From Nocardioides sp. NBC_00368 (lineage in GTDB: Bacteria; Actinomycetota; Actinomycetes; Propionibacteriales; Nocardioidaceae), in contig NZ_CP107970.1 in the NCBI RefSeq assembly GCF_036090055.1, positions 2,544,501 through 2,608,500 of the forward strand: a stretch of 64,000 bases of DNA, read 5' to 3'. Position 1 is the first letter of the stretch. Every line of letters starts with the position of its first letter. The notes beneath the pieces were generated by a model. It searched no databases. It saw nothing but the letters and a program-made list of their open reading frames with translations, and was not told the DNA's origin. The translations under genes and the position numbers were made by a program. Shown in pieces: positions 33,204-42,573 of this stretch.

Positions 33204-35480
33204 CTACTGCGCCTTGTTCGGGCCACCGCCGTTGGAGGGCTTGTCGGTGGGCCTGCCGCCCGAGCCGGGCTGGGTGGGCGCCGCCGGGGTCGGGTCGGCC
33301 CCGCGGGTCGGGGCGGTGGAGGGCGTGGGGTCGGTGGCCTGGGTGGGCCGGGTGCTGGCGGTCGCTCCGGCCTGGCTGGGCGCCGCTTTCGGAGCCTGGG
33401 TGGGACCGGCCGTCGGCTCCTCCTCCGCCTCCGGAGCCGGACTCCGTTCGCCCGACGGCTCCGTGTCCTCACCCTGGGACTTCTTCTCGAGCGCCCCGTG
33501 GACGTCGCCGACCTCGGGTACGTCCGGGCTGCCCACCGGCGCCGCGATGGCGACCAGCCCGGCGAGCATCACCGAGCTGAAGGCCAGCACCAGTCCCCCG
33601 CGCCGAGCAGCGGGCGCGGCGGCCGCGCTCCACGCCCAGAGCCGCTCCCTACGGCGGCGCAGGTCGGCGGGCAGGTCGCTGCGGATCGCCGCCCAGCTGT
33701 TGATCGGGGCCAGCGCGTAGCCGAATCCCTGGAAGGCGAGCAGCGCCGCGAGCGCGATCCCGGTCGCCCCACCCCTCACCCCGACCACGAGCGCCAGGAC
33801 CACGCAGACGGCGGCCGCAAGACTCTCGACCAGGTTGCCCCGCACCACGTCACGCACCCGCGGCTTCCCCTTGATCTTCGGCGTACGCAGGAACGTGCCC
33901 TCGCGCGAGACCAGTCCGAGCCAGGAGGCCCGGGCGACGGTCACCCCGAGCGCCAGCCAGAGCCCGAAGGCGCCGAGCGCATCGCGCCAGGACGCCCCGC
34001 CCCGGAGGCGGACGAGCGCGATCGAGCGGGCCGCGCCGAAGAGCACCAGCGCGACGGTGGCGATCAGCAGGAGGCCGGAGAGGCGGCGTACGACCAGTCC
34101 GCCACCCAGCATCAGGTCGAGCGCGCCCGAGATGAGGAAGAAGGTGAACAGCGCGCCGGCGAGGTCGCCGAACCACTGCAGCCCGCCGACGAGGTAGGCC
34201 CAGCGCTGCGCCAGGGTCATCTGGTTGTCCTCGGTGGGACGTCCGGGCAACAGCGAGCGCCAGTGCATCCGGAGGATCTGGACGCCGCCGAAGCACCACC
34301 GGAACCGCTGCTTCTTGAGCGTCTCGAAGGTCAGCGGCATCACGCCGCGGCCGTAGGAGCGGTCGACGTGCATGCCGTTGTAGCCCATCTTCAGCAGCCG
34401 CAGCGACAGCTCGGCGTCCTCGGTGATGCACCACTCGTCCCAGCCGCCGGACCGGATCAGCGCGGAGGCCCGGATCAGGCCCATGGTGCCGCCGAAGATG
34501 GCGCCGTTGCGCTCGTTGCGCGAGACCTGGCTGACGTCGAAGAAGTAGCCGTAGGAGTGGTAGAGGCGGCGGAAGTAGGGCGAGACGTCCCAGTCCCGGT
34601 AGTCCTGCGGCGTCTGCACGAAGGCGACCGACTCGTCGGTGAACAGCGGGGCGTTGTGGGCCAGGAAGTCGGGGGCGACGTGGTAGTCGGCATCGACGAC
34701 ACCGACGACCTCGGTGAGCGGATGCATCCTGGTCAGCGCGTAATTGAGGGCCCCGGACTTGAACCCCGGCCAGTTGGTCAGATGGATGAAGGTGAGCCCG
34801 TCGTACTGCTCGCAGAAGTCCTGCACCGGCCGCCACAACGCGGGATCGTCGGTGTTGTTGTCGATGACCAGGATCTCGTACGCGTCGTAGTCCAGCTTCA
34901 GCATCCGCTCGAGCGTCTCGATGACCATCTCGGGCGGCTCGTTGTGGGTGGGCACGTGCAGGCTCACGAACGGCCGGCGCCAGCCCGGGTGGTACTCACC
35001 GCGTGTCGGCCACCCGCGCCAGCGTCGCCGGGCGAGCACGTCGACCATCTCCCACAGGTAGCCCACGCCGATCACGAAGACGAAGACCTCGAGCAGCCAC
35101 AGCAGGCCCGACAGGGTCGTCGTCCACGCTCCGGGGTGGACGGTGACCGTCCACAGGCCCACGTAGGTCAGGTAGAGCAGACCGACGTCGATGGTGAGCG
35201 CCCAGGCCACCAGACCACGTACGTCCCAGTCCCGCGCCGCGGGCAGCCAGGCCAGCAGCGAGACACCGAGGACGATGCCCCCGATCGCCGCACGGACGGC
35301 GTCCTGGCCGAGCAGCAGGCCGACCGCCAGCGCGGCCACCGCGGTGAGGCCCGCCGCGAGGATCGTCGTGCCCGCGGTGAGCGAGCCGGCACGCGGCGTA
35401 CGGATCAGGAACAACAGCACGGTCGCCGGGACCAGCAGGACCGCGGCGACCGTGAGGAGTGGGGGAAGGGCGTCGAGCAC
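33204..35480 (-). CDS. Processive glycosyltransferase family 2 (cellulose-synthase-like) membrane protein
   Basis: A 758-residue protein with N-terminal membrane helices, a cytoplasmic GT-A domain and further C-terminal helices. Catalytic residues: Asp263 and Asp265 in VVDADYHV, Asp355 in CITEDAELSLRLL and QxxRW at 391-395 (QRFRW), the set used by cellulose and chitin synthases. The C-terminus (about 650-758) is a Pro/Thr/Ala-rich low-complexity tail with repeated APT and DPTP words. It probably polymerises and exports a beta-linked surface polysaccharide. No BcsB or PilZ partner is nearby. Start GTG at 35480. Confidence 0.87.
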   Translation of the reverse strand: MLDALPPLLTVAAVLLVPATVLLFLIRTPRAGSLTAGTTILAAGLTAVAALAVGLLLGQDAVRAAIGGIVLGVSLLAWLPAARDWDVRGLVAWALTIDVGLLYLTYVGLWTVTVHPGAWTTTLSGLLWLLEVFVFVIGVGYLWEMVDVLARRRWRGWPTRGEYHPGWRRPFVSLHVPTHNEPPEMVIETLERMLKLDYDAYEILVIDNNTDDPALWRPVQDFCEQYDGLTFIHLTNWPGFKSGALNYALTRMHPLTEVVGVVDADYHVAPDFLAHNAPLFTDESVAFVQTPQDYRDWDVSPYFRRLYHSYGYFFDVSQVSRNERNGAIFGGTMGLIRASALIRSGGWDEWCITEDAELSLRLLKMGYNGMHVDRSYGRGVMPLTFETLKKQRFRWCFGGVQILRMHWRSLLPGRPTEDNQMTLAQRWAYLVGGLQWFGDLAGALFTFFLISGALDLMLGGGLVVRRLSGLLLIATVALVLFGAARSIALVRLRGGASWRDALGAFGLWLALGVTVARASWLGLVSREGTFLRTPKIKGKPRVRDVVRGNLVESLAAAVCVVLALVVGVRGGATGIALAALLAFQGFGYALAPINSWAAIRSDLPADLRRRRERLWAWSAAAAPAARRGGLVLAFSSVMLAGLVAIAAPVGSPDVPEVGDVHGALEKKSQGEDTEPSGERSPAPEAEEEPTAGPTQAPKAAPSQAGATASTRPTQATDPTPSTAPTRGADPTPAAPTQPGSGGRPTDKPSNGGGPNKAQ

Positions 35481-35505
35481 GGCCCCACACTATGGGGGGT
35501 ATTTA

Positions 35506-37623
35506 CTAGCCGAGTCCAGTCGGCCCGGCCTCCAGCAGGACCTTGAACCCCGCCTCGTCCAGGATCGGCAGACCCAGCTCCTCGGCCTTGGCCGCCTTGG
35601 ACCCGGCGTTGTCGCCGACCACGACGTAGTCGGTCTTCTTGGAGACCGAGCCCGCCGCCTTGCCGCCGCGGCTGATGATCGCCTCCTTGGCACCGTCACG
35701 CGAGAAGTCCTCGAGCGAGCCGGTGACCACGACGGTCAGGCCCTCGAGGGTGCGCGCGACGGACTCGTCGCGCTCGTCGGCGAGGGAGACTCCGGCCGCG
35801 CGCCACTTGTCCACGATCTCCTGGTGCCAATCGACCTGGCGCCACTCGACGATGGCCTCGGCGATGATCCCGCCGACGCCCTCGGTGGCGGCGAGCTCCT
35901 CCTGGGAGGCCGCCCAGATGGCGTCGAGCGAGCCGAACTCGGTGGCCAGCGCACGAGCCGCGGACGGACCGACGTGGCGGATGGACAGCGCCACCAGCAC
36001 CCGCCACAGCGGGACCTGCTTGCGCTCCTCCAGGTTGCGCAGCAGGCCCACGGCGTTGGCGTTGATGACCCGGTCTCCGGCGCCGGCCTCCTTCTCGGCC
36101 TTCTTCGCCGCACGGGTGAAGAAGGCCGTGGTGGCGAGGCCGGCCTCGTCGAGCCCGAAGATGTCGCCCTCGTTGGTGATCACCTCGGCGGCCAGCAGCG
36201 CGTCGGCCGCCTCGTAGCCCATCCCCTCGATGTCGAAGGCGCCCCGGCCGGAGGCGAAGAAGACCCGCTCCCGCACCTGCGCCGGGCAGCCGCGGTGGTT
36301 GGGGCAGCGCAGGTCCTTGTCGCCCTCCTTCTGCTCGGCGAGCGTGGTGCCGCACGCGGGGCACTCGGTGGGCATCACCCACTCGGGCAGCCCTTCGGGA
36401 CGCAACGGCAGCACCGGACCGAGGATCTCGGGGATGACGTCGCCGGCCTTGCGCAGGATGACGGTGTCGCCGGGGCGTACGTCCTTCCGCTTCACCTCGT
36501 GGGCGTTGTGCAGCGTCGCGCGCTCGACGGTCGACCCGGCGACCTTGGTGGGCTCCATGACACCGAAGGGCGTGACCCGGCCGGTGCGGCCGACGCCGAC
36601 GTCGATCGCGAGCAGCTTGGCGTTGACCTCCTCCGGCGGGTACTTGTAGGCGATCGCCCATCGCGGCGCACGGCTCGTGGAGCCGAGCCGGCGCTGCAGC
36701 GAGATGTCGTCGACCTTGATCACCACACCGTCGATCTCGTGCTCGGTGACGTCGTGGCGGTGCTCGCCGAAGTAGGCGATGAACTCCTCGACCTCCTCGA
36801 GGGTCTTGAGCACCTTGACGCGGTTGGAGGTCGGCAGGCCCCAGGCCTTCAGGGCGTCGTACGCATGCGACTGCGCCACCGGCTGGAAGCCCTCCCGGGC
36901 CCCGATGCCGTGGCAGACCATCCCGAGCTCGCGGGTCGCGGTCACCCGCGGGTCCTTCTGGCGCAGCGACCCGGCGGCGGAGTTGCGCGGGTTGGCGAAC
37001 ATCGGCTTGCCCGCGTCGACCAGGGAGGCGTTGAGCTTGTCGAAGGCCTCGATGGACAGGAACACCTCGCCGCGCACCTCGACCAGGTCGGGCACCGGGA
37101 ACTCGTCGGTGCCGCTGAGCCGGTGCGGGATCGACTTGATGGTGCGTACGTTCGGGGTGACGTCCTCACCCGTGCGGCCGTCGCCCCGGGTCAGTGCCCG
37201 CACCAGGCGACCCTTCTCGTAGAGCAGGTTGATCGCCAGGCCGTCGACCTTGAGCTCGCAGAGCAGCTCGGCCTGGCCGGCGCCGTCCTTGGCGATCCGG
37301 GCGTGCCAGCCCGCCAGCTCCTCGAAGGAGAAGACGTTGTCGAGCGACTCCATCCGCTGCAGGTGGTCGACCGCGGTGAACTCCGTCGAGAACGTGCCGC
37401 CGACCTTCTGGGTCGGCGAGTCGGGCGTGCGCAGCTCGGGGAACTGCTCCTCGAGCTCGTTGATCCGGCGCCACTTCTGGTCGAACTCGGCGTCGGAGAG
37501 CGTCGGGTCGTCGAGCACGTAGTAGCGGTAGCGAGCGTCCTCGATCTGCTCGGCGAGCTCCTGGTGCTCGGACTTCTGCTCAGGGTTCGCCTCGGCGGTC
37601 AGGTCATCGTTCACGGGCACCAT
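35506..37623 (-). CDS. ligA: NAD-dependent DNA ligase
   Basis: Joins nicks in replication and repair. The 705-residue protein has domain Ia (ELAEQIEDARYRYYVLDDPTLSDAEFD, the NMN site), adenylation Lys125 in CELKVDG, the OB fold, a four-Cys zinc finger (ECPACGTTLAEQ...LRCPNHRGCPAQ), helix-hairpin-helix repeats and a C-terminal BRCT domain (about 620-700, TVVVTGSLEDFSRDGAKEAI). ATG at 37623 (MVPVNDDLTAEA) is preferred; a further-upstream frame adds 30 non-homologous-looking residues. Confidence 0.96.
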   Translation of the reverse strand: MVPVNDDLTAEANPEQKSEHQELAEQIEDARYRYYVLDDPTLSDAEFDQKWRRINELEEQFPELRTPDSPTQKVGGTFSTEFTAVDHLQRMESLDNVFSFEELAGWHARIAKDGAGQAELLCELKVDGLAINLLYEKGRLVRALTRGDGRTGEDVTPNVRTIKSIPHRLSGTDEFPVPDLVEVRGEVFLSIEAFDKLNASLVDAGKPMFANPRNSAAGSLRQKDPRVTATRELGMVCHGIGAREGFQPVAQSHAYDALKAWGLPTSNRVKVLKTLEEVEEFIAYFGEHRHDVTEHEIDGVVIKVDDISLQRRLGSTSRAPRWAIAYKYPPEEVNAKLLAIDVGVGRTGRVTPFGVMEPTKVAGSTVERATLHNAHEVKRKDVRPGDTVILRKAGDVIPEILGPVLPLRPEGLPEWVMPTECPACGTTLAEQKEGDKDLRCPNHRGCPAQVRERVFFASGRGAFDIEGMGYEAADALLAAEVITNEGDIFGLDEAGLATTAFFTRAAKKAEKEAGAGDRVINANAVGLLRNLEERKQVPLWRVLVALSIRHVGPSAARALATEFGSLDAIWAASQEELAATEGVGGIIAEAIVEWRQVDWHQEIVDKWRAAGVSLADERDESVARTLEGLTVVVTGSLEDFSRDGAKEAIISRGGKAAGSVSKKTDYVVVGDNAGSKAAKAEELGLPILDEAGFKVLLEAGPTGLG

Positions 37624-37831
37624 CTTGCCCGGTCCCGCCGACAATTTCTGACCACATACCCACCCGGGCGTTTTCGGCGTTTCATCGGCCCAAACGACAC
37701 TCAACGCCCTCAATATCGACGCAACCGATCAACACCTGGGTGACGGGGGTCACCAGAAGAGGGTAAATCGGGCTAACTTCCTCCCGCGTCGGGAAAGGCG
37801 GGCCGACACCAATCCCCCATACGACCGCCTT

Positions 37832-39340
37832 GTGAGGTCTGCAGTGGTTTCTCGGCTCGTGGTGATGCTGATGACAGCACTCGCGCTCACCCTGGCCCCG
37901 CTCGGCGCGACGTACGCGCTCGGCCTGGGCAGCGTCTTCTCCGACGCCGAGGTCGAGGTGTCCATCGTCGAGCAGTCCAGGGACGGCGTGGTCCTCAGTG
38001 TCCACGGCACCGACTACAGCGGCAAGGACCCGGGCATCGAGATCGCGCTCAATCCGGTCGGCTACCGCGGGTCGGGCACGCGGAGCACCTTCGTCAAGTC
38101 GGTCGTGATCAACCCCGACGACCCCGAGGACTGGACCTACACCTTCACCCTCGACGCCGCTCAGGTCGCCCGGCTCGACCCCGGCACCGACTACCAGATC
38201 ATGACGATGCGGGCCGGTGGCCGAGACCTCTACGACTCCGCCGATTCGCGGGCGGTGGGCGTTCCCTTCGACTTCGACGCGCTCGCCGAGCCCAGCAGCT
38301 CGCCGACCCCCGACGAGCCCTCCGACGACACCGGATCCTCGGACGGCTCGGGCTCGGGGTCAGGTACGGGCACAGGCACGGGCTCCGGCGGTGGCACGCC
38401 CTCCGGTCGGCCCGCAGCCGGCGACTCCGACGAGGGCGCAGGCACCGGCTCGGGCGAGAAGCGGAAGGGCAAGGCCTCCAAGAAGCCGTGGACCGCGCCC
38501 GAGGAGCCGCCGACGGCCAAGGGCCTGACCCTCACCGGTCTCGACGACGTCTCGGTCGACGCCGACGACGTGATCCACGCCCAGGCCTCCGGCTTCAAGC
38601 CCCACGAGACCGGCATCCGGGTCGTCGTCTACTCGACCCCGCTGGTCCTCTCGACCAGCGTCAAGGCCAACGGTCGCGGCGTCGCGAAGTGGTCCGGGCG
38701 GCTTCCCAAGGACATCGGCCTCGGCAAGCACACCCTCACCTTCCAGGGGTCGGTGAACCGCGGCATCAGGTTCGTCGTGACCGGCACTCCCAGCGACGGC
38801 GAGTGCGTCCAGAGCGGCTGCGCCCCGACGTCCGGCACCGTCAAGAAGGCCGCATCGGCCGAGGACGGCGGGGTCGGCCCGCTGACCTTGATCATCGTCG
38901 CCACGATGGTCGTCCTCGCCCTCGCGGGTGCCGCCGTCGCCATGCTCACCGGACGCCGCAGGCGCGATCAGGAGTGGGACGAGCCGAGCTACGCCCAGGC
39001 ACCGCCGCGCTATCCCTCGGACCCGCGACAGGCGCCGGCCCCCTATCCGGCTTCTCCCCACCAGCAGCCCCGCTACGAGGCTCCGCTCCCGCGCAGGCTC
39101 CCGGCGGATCAGCAGCAGATCCGTCGTCAGCCGGGCCCGCGGCAGCCGAGCCACCGCCAACCGGCTCCCCAGCACCTGCAGCCACACCGGGAACCCCAGC
39201 GCTTGGAACCCCAGCACCGGGAGCCGCAGCACGCGGCTCCGCAGCAGGCCACCGAGCGCCGGCCCCGCCCGCCGGAGTCGTTCGCTCCGCCGAGCCAGCG
39301 AGCCGAGGCCTACCAGGGCCAGCGGATCGCCGGGCGCTGA
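37832..39340 (+). CDS. Surface-exposed single-pass membrane protein with low-complexity linker and basic Gln/Pro tail
   Basis: A 502-residue protein. The N-terminus is a signal peptide (VVSRLVVMLMTALALTLAPLGATYALG), then a beta-rich outer domain (about 35-150), a Gly/Ser/Thr/Asp-rich linker (165-205), a second Ig-like domain (about 230-330, LTLTGLDDVSVDADDVIHAQASGFKP pattern), a membrane helix at about 347-371, RRRR, and a cytoplasmic tail rich in Pro, Gln, Arg and His (375-502). I do not recognise the family. The start may be GTG at 37832 or a later GTG at the VVSRL codons. Divergent from ligA. Confidence 0.75.
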   Translation: MRSAVVSRLVVMLMTALALTLAPLGATYALGLGSVFSDAEVEVSIVEQSRDGVVLSVHGTDYSGKDPGIEIALNPVGYRGSGTRSTFVKSVVINPDDPEDWTYTFTLDAAQVARLDPGTDYQIMTMRAGGRDLYDSADSRAVGVPFDFDALAEPSSSPTPDEPSDDTGSSDGSGSGSGTGTGTGSGGGTPSGRPAAGDSDEGAGTGSGEKRKGKASKKPWTAPEEPPTAKGLTLTGLDDVSVDADDVIHAQASGFKPHETGIRVVVYSTPLVLSTSVKANGRGVAKWSGRLPKDIGLGKHTLTFQGSVNRGIRFVVTGTPSDGECVQSGCAPTSGTVKKAASAEDGGVGPLTLIIVATMVVLALAGAAVAMLTGRRRRDQEWDEPSYAQAPPRYPSDPRQAPAPYPASPHQQPRYEAPLPRRLPADQQQIRRQPGPRQPSHRQPAPQHLQPHREPQRLEPQHREPQHAAPQQATERRPRPPESFAPPSQRAEAYQGQRIAGR

Positions 39341-39346
39341 CCGCGG

Positions 39347-40444
39347 TCAGAGCAGCGACTCACCCCGGCGCGCGGTGTCGGCCGAAACCGTCGGCCACAG
39401 CGTCTCCAGGGCCGCCTCGAGACCCGTGAGAACCGGGTCGAGGTCGTCCCCCGGGAACGGGGCCGGTGCCTGCTGGCGTACGACCGCGCAGAAGGCGTGG
39501 CTCTTCCCCTCGGCCTCGTGGCAGCGAACGGTCTCCGCGGACCCTTCGGTCCAACCGTCGTAGCCGTCGGTGTCGCCCTTCGAGCAGGTGAGGCTCTTCG
39601 GGCACTTGCGTTGCCCGGCAGGCAGGTTCGGGGCGTGGACCGCGGTGACGGTGCTGCCGTCGGGGCGGGTGCCGACGACGCCGAAGGCGCCCTTGCCGTA
39701 GGTCGAGACATCGGCCTTCTCGAAGGAGTCGATGTCGGCGTACGCCTTGGTCTCGAGCAGTCCGGCCGCGATCGCCCCGGCGGTCAGCGCGACCTCGCCG
39801 ACGCCGTTGGCGCCTTCGGACGGGAAGCCGTCGACCTGCGCCTTGGTCATCTTCACCGTCGTCCTGGTGCCGAGGCGCGGGTCGGTGACGAGGGCGACCA
39901 GGGCGTCCACGCTCACCTCGAGGTCGAGCTCGCGCGGGTCCTCGGTGATCTTCTCGCCCACGTAGGCGGCCCGGCGCTCCTCTCTCCCGGCCTTGTGGGA
40001 GACCATCAGCTGGCCGGGGGTGCCGTCGTCGGTGGCCAGGTCCCAGGCGACGGTGGCGGTGCCGGTCGCACCCTTCACCTCGGCACAGCCCGACATCCCG
40101 TCGTGACACCAGGTCGAGAGCAGGTCGTCGTCGACCGGGCCCGCCTTGACCTCCAGCGAGTGGTCGGCTCCCCATCGCAGCACGGTGCCGACCTCGTCCT
40201 GCTCGAAGTAGAGGTCACCGCCGTCGAAGGCCTCCGGCACGACGCGTACGTGCTGGAGCGCGATCGCCGCGAGCGCCTCCGGAGTCGCCGGCTGATTGCC
40301 GGGCTTCAGGTCGGCCGGGTCGATGCTCACCGACGGTGCGACCGTGGGCTTCTCGCTGGGCTCGTCGTCCGCCTCGGTCGCGCTGCTGCCGCAGCCGGTG
40401 AGCAGAAGAGCCGCCGCCAGCAGTGCCATCCCCCGTCGTCGCAT
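39347..40444 (-). CDS. Putative lipoprotein of unknown function
   Basis: A 365-residue protein with a lipoprotein signal (MRRRGMALLAAALLLTGC, Cys18) and an acidic, Pro-rich segment after the anchor. The body has no domain I recognise; six or more Cys residues (for example WCHDGMSGCAEV, KCPKSLTCSKG, RCHEAEGKSHAFCAV) suggest disulfides outside the membrane. It lies between the surface protein and the short MetE-like gene. M. tuberculosis has a lipoprotein gene (lpqA) near its equivalent, so positional equivalence is possible but homology is not claimed. Confidence 0.78.
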   Translation of the reverse strand: MRRRGMALLAAALLLTGCGSSATEADDEPSEKPTVAPSVSIDPADLKPGNQPATPEALAAIALQHVRVVPEAFDGGDLYFEQDEVGTVLRWGADHSLEVKAGPVDDDLLSTWCHDGMSGCAEVKGATGTATVAWDLATDDGTPGQLMVSHKAGREERRAAYVGEKITEDPRELDLEVSVDALVALVTDPRLGTRTTVKMTKAQVDGFPSEGANGVGEVALTAGAIAAGLLETKAYADIDSFEKADVSTYGKGAFGVVGTRPDGSTVTAVHAPNLPAGQRKCPKSLTCSKGDTDGYDGWTEGSAETVRCHEAEGKSHAFCAVVRQQAPAPFPGDDLDPVLTGLEAALETLWPTVSADTARRGESLL

Positions 40445-40453
40445 GCGCAGAAT

Positions 40454-41452
40454 CTACGCCAGATGACGCGCGCTTTCGGTGAGGATTCGCAGCGCCGTTC
40501 GGGCCCATCGCCAGTCGGCACCGGCGAGACCGCAAGAGGGCGTCAGCACGATGTCGTACGCAGCATCCAGCCCGAGCATGTCGAGCCAGCGCTCCACGGT
40601 CTCGGTGACCGTCTTGTCGGTGGGCGTGGTGCCGGCCGGCGCGATCGAGGGGACCACTCCGAGCGCGACCGTGTCGCCGGCCTCCAGGACGGTGGCGAGG
40701 TCGTCGTGGTCGGCGGCGGTGAGCTGGGTCAGGTCGACGCCGATCCCCTTCGCCCCGGCCTTGCGGAGCAGGCCGAGCGGGGTGCCGGGCGCGCAGGAGT
40801 GCACCCACGGGACCGCGCCCTCCTCGGCGATCGCGCCGAGCACCCACTCGAGCGACTGGGAGGCCTCGGGGAGGTCGATGCTGCGGTGCTTGCCGAAGCC
40901 GGAGGCGGTCGGCACCTGGGCGTTGAGCACGGCGCTCAGCGCGGGCTCGTCGACCTGGACGACCAGCGTGTCCGCGCCGGGGAGGCGGCGGCGTACGTCT
41001 CGGATGTGGGTGCGTACGCCCTCGGCGAGCGCCTGCGCCAGATCACGCCGGGCACCGTGGTCGGCGAGGAGCTTGTCGCCGCGCGGCCGCTCGACGGTGG
41101 CGGCCAGGGTCCACGGGCCGGCGACCTGGATCTTGAAGGCGCCGCCGCCGGAGGTGAGCGGGGAGTCCTGGACCAGCTCCTCGACGGTGTCGAGGTCCTG
41201 CGCGAGCAGGCTCCGGGCGCGCCGGTGGTCGACGCCGGCGGAGCCGGAGGTGCCGGTCAGCCGCCAGCCCGCGGGCTGCAGGTCGGCGTCGAGCCCGTCG
41301 AGGACGGCCAGCGTCCGGCCGGTCATGTTCGCGATCGCGCCGCGCGCCGGAAGCTCGGGAAGGTGCGGCAGGTCGGTCAGCTCGCCGAGCACGATCCGGC
41401 AGGCCTCTGCGTAGTCCTCTCCCGGCAGCGAACCGACTCCGGTCGCCCTCAC
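40454..41452 (-). CDS. Short MetE-like (core-MetE type) methyltransferase
   Basis: A 332-residue protein matching only the C-terminal catalytic domain of cobalamin-independent methionine synthase. The zinc ligands are visible: His218 and Cys220 in WVHSCAPG and Cys307 in LTPSCGLAGADWRW. At the expected Glu ligand the sequence has Asp240 (GVDLTQ). The N-terminal half of full-length MetE is absent, so methyltetrahydrofolate-triglutamate use as in MetE is doubtful; some short forms elsewhere take methyl groups from corrinoid proteins. GTG at 41452 overlaps mnmA by GTGA. Equivalent position in M. tuberculosis is Rv3015c, beside ligA. Confidence 0.82.
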   Translation of the reverse strand: MRATGVGSLPGEDYAEACRIVLGELTDLPHLPELPARGAIANMTGRTLAVLDGLDADLQPAGWRLTGTSGSAGVDHRRARSLLAQDLDTVEELVQDSPLTSGGGAFKIQVAGPWTLAATVERPRGDKLLADHGARRDLAQALAEGVRTHIRDVRRRLPGADTLVVQVDEPALSAVLNAQVPTASGFGKHRSIDLPEASQSLEWVLGAIAEEGAVPWVHSCAPGTPLGLLRKAGAKGIGVDLTQLTAADHDDLATVLEAGDTVALGVVPSIAPAGTTPTDKTVTETVERWLDMLGLDAAYDIVLTPSCGLAGADWRWARTALRILTESARHLA

Positions 41453-42573
41453 GCGAGCGCCGCCCGGCGGGTCGTGGAGATGGTGGCCGAGCCGACGACG
41501 CGGGTGCCGTCGTAGATGACCGCGGCCTGGCCCGGCGCGATGCCGTAGGCCGGGTCGAGCAGCTCGATCTCGACCTCCGCATCGGTGCTCGAGCCGGTCG
41601 GGATCACGGTCACCCGCGCCCGGTGCTCGTCTCCGTGCGCGCGCAGCTGGACGGTGCCCTCGAGGACGCCCTCGGGCGCACGCCCGGCCCAGCGCGGCCG
41701 GATCCCGGAGAGTCCGTCGACGGCCAGGTGCTCCCTGGGACCGACGGTGACGGTGCCGGAGACCGGCTCGATGTCGAGCACGAACCGGGGCTTCCCGTCG
41801 GGCGCGGGCTTGCCGAGGCGGAGCCCCTTGCGCTGTCCGATCGTGTAGGCGTACGTCCCTTGGTGCTCGCCCAGGACCTCACCGGTCTCGTCGACGATCG
41901 GCCCGGACTCGTTGGGTGCCCGGTCGCCCAGCTTCTCGCGCAGCCAGCCGGCGTTGTCGCCGTCGGCGACGAAGCAGATGTCGTGGGAGTCGGGCTTGTC
42001 GGCGACGAGCAGGCCGCGGCGAGCGGCCTCCTCGCGTACCAACGGCTTGGGGGTGTCCCCCAGCGGGAACAGCGAGTGCTCCAGCTGCGCCTGGTCGAGG
42101 ACCCCCAGCACGTAGGACTGGTCCTTGCCGGCGTCGACGGCACGGTGCAGCTCGACCAGCCCGTCGGCACCCTGGCGAAGCGTGGCGTAGTGACCGGTCG
42201 CGACCGCGTCGAAGCCGAGCGCGAGCGCCCGGTCCAGCACGGCGGCGAACTTGATCTTCTCGTTGCAGCGCAGGCACGGGTTGGGGGTGCGCCCCTCGGC
42301 GTACTCCGACATGAAGTCCTCGACCACGTCCTCGTGGAAGCGGTCGGACAGGTCCCAGACGTAGAACGGGATGCCGATCACGTCGGCGGCGCGGCGGGCG
42401 TCGTTGGCGTCCTCGATCGTGCAGCACCCGCGTGCGCCGGTGCGATAGGACGCCGGGTTGCGGGAGAGCGCCAGGTGGACGCCGGTGACGTCGTGGCCCG
42501 CCTCCTTCGCGCGCGCGGCGGCGACGGCGGAGTCCACTCCCCCGGACATGGCGGCGACGACTCTCATGCCCAT
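41449..42573 (-). CDS. mnmA: tRNA 2-thiouridine(34) synthase
   Basis: Uses sulfur from the cysteine desulfurase encoded just upstream to make s2U34 in tRNAs for Lys, Glu and Gln. The 374-residue protein has the PP-loop MSGGVDSAVAA, the catalytic Cys pair in NPCLRCNEKIKF and SHDICFVADG, and the C-terminal beta-barrel (TVGPREHLAVDGLSGIRPRW). Its ATG at 42573 overlaps the desulfurase stop by one base (TGATG); ATG two codons later (42567) is an alternative. Confidence 0.95.
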   Translation of the reverse strand: MGMRVVAAMSGGVDSAVAAARAKEAGHDVTGVHLALSRNPASYRTGARGCCTIEDANDARRAADVIGIPFYVWDLSDRFHEDVVEDFMSEYAEGRTPNPCLRCNEKIKFAAVLDRALALGFDAVATGHYATLRQGADGLVELHRAVDAGKDQSYVLGVLDQAQLEHSLFPLGDTPKPLVREEAARRGLLVADKPDSHDICFVADGDNAGWLREKLGDRAPNESGPIVDETGEVLGEHQGTYAYTIGQRKGLRLGKPAPDGKPRFVLDIEPVSGTVTVGPREHLAVDGLSGIRPRWAGRAPEGVLEGTVQLRAHGDEHRARVTVIPTGSSTDAEVEIELLDPAYGIAPGQAAVIYDGTRVVGSATISTTRRAALA

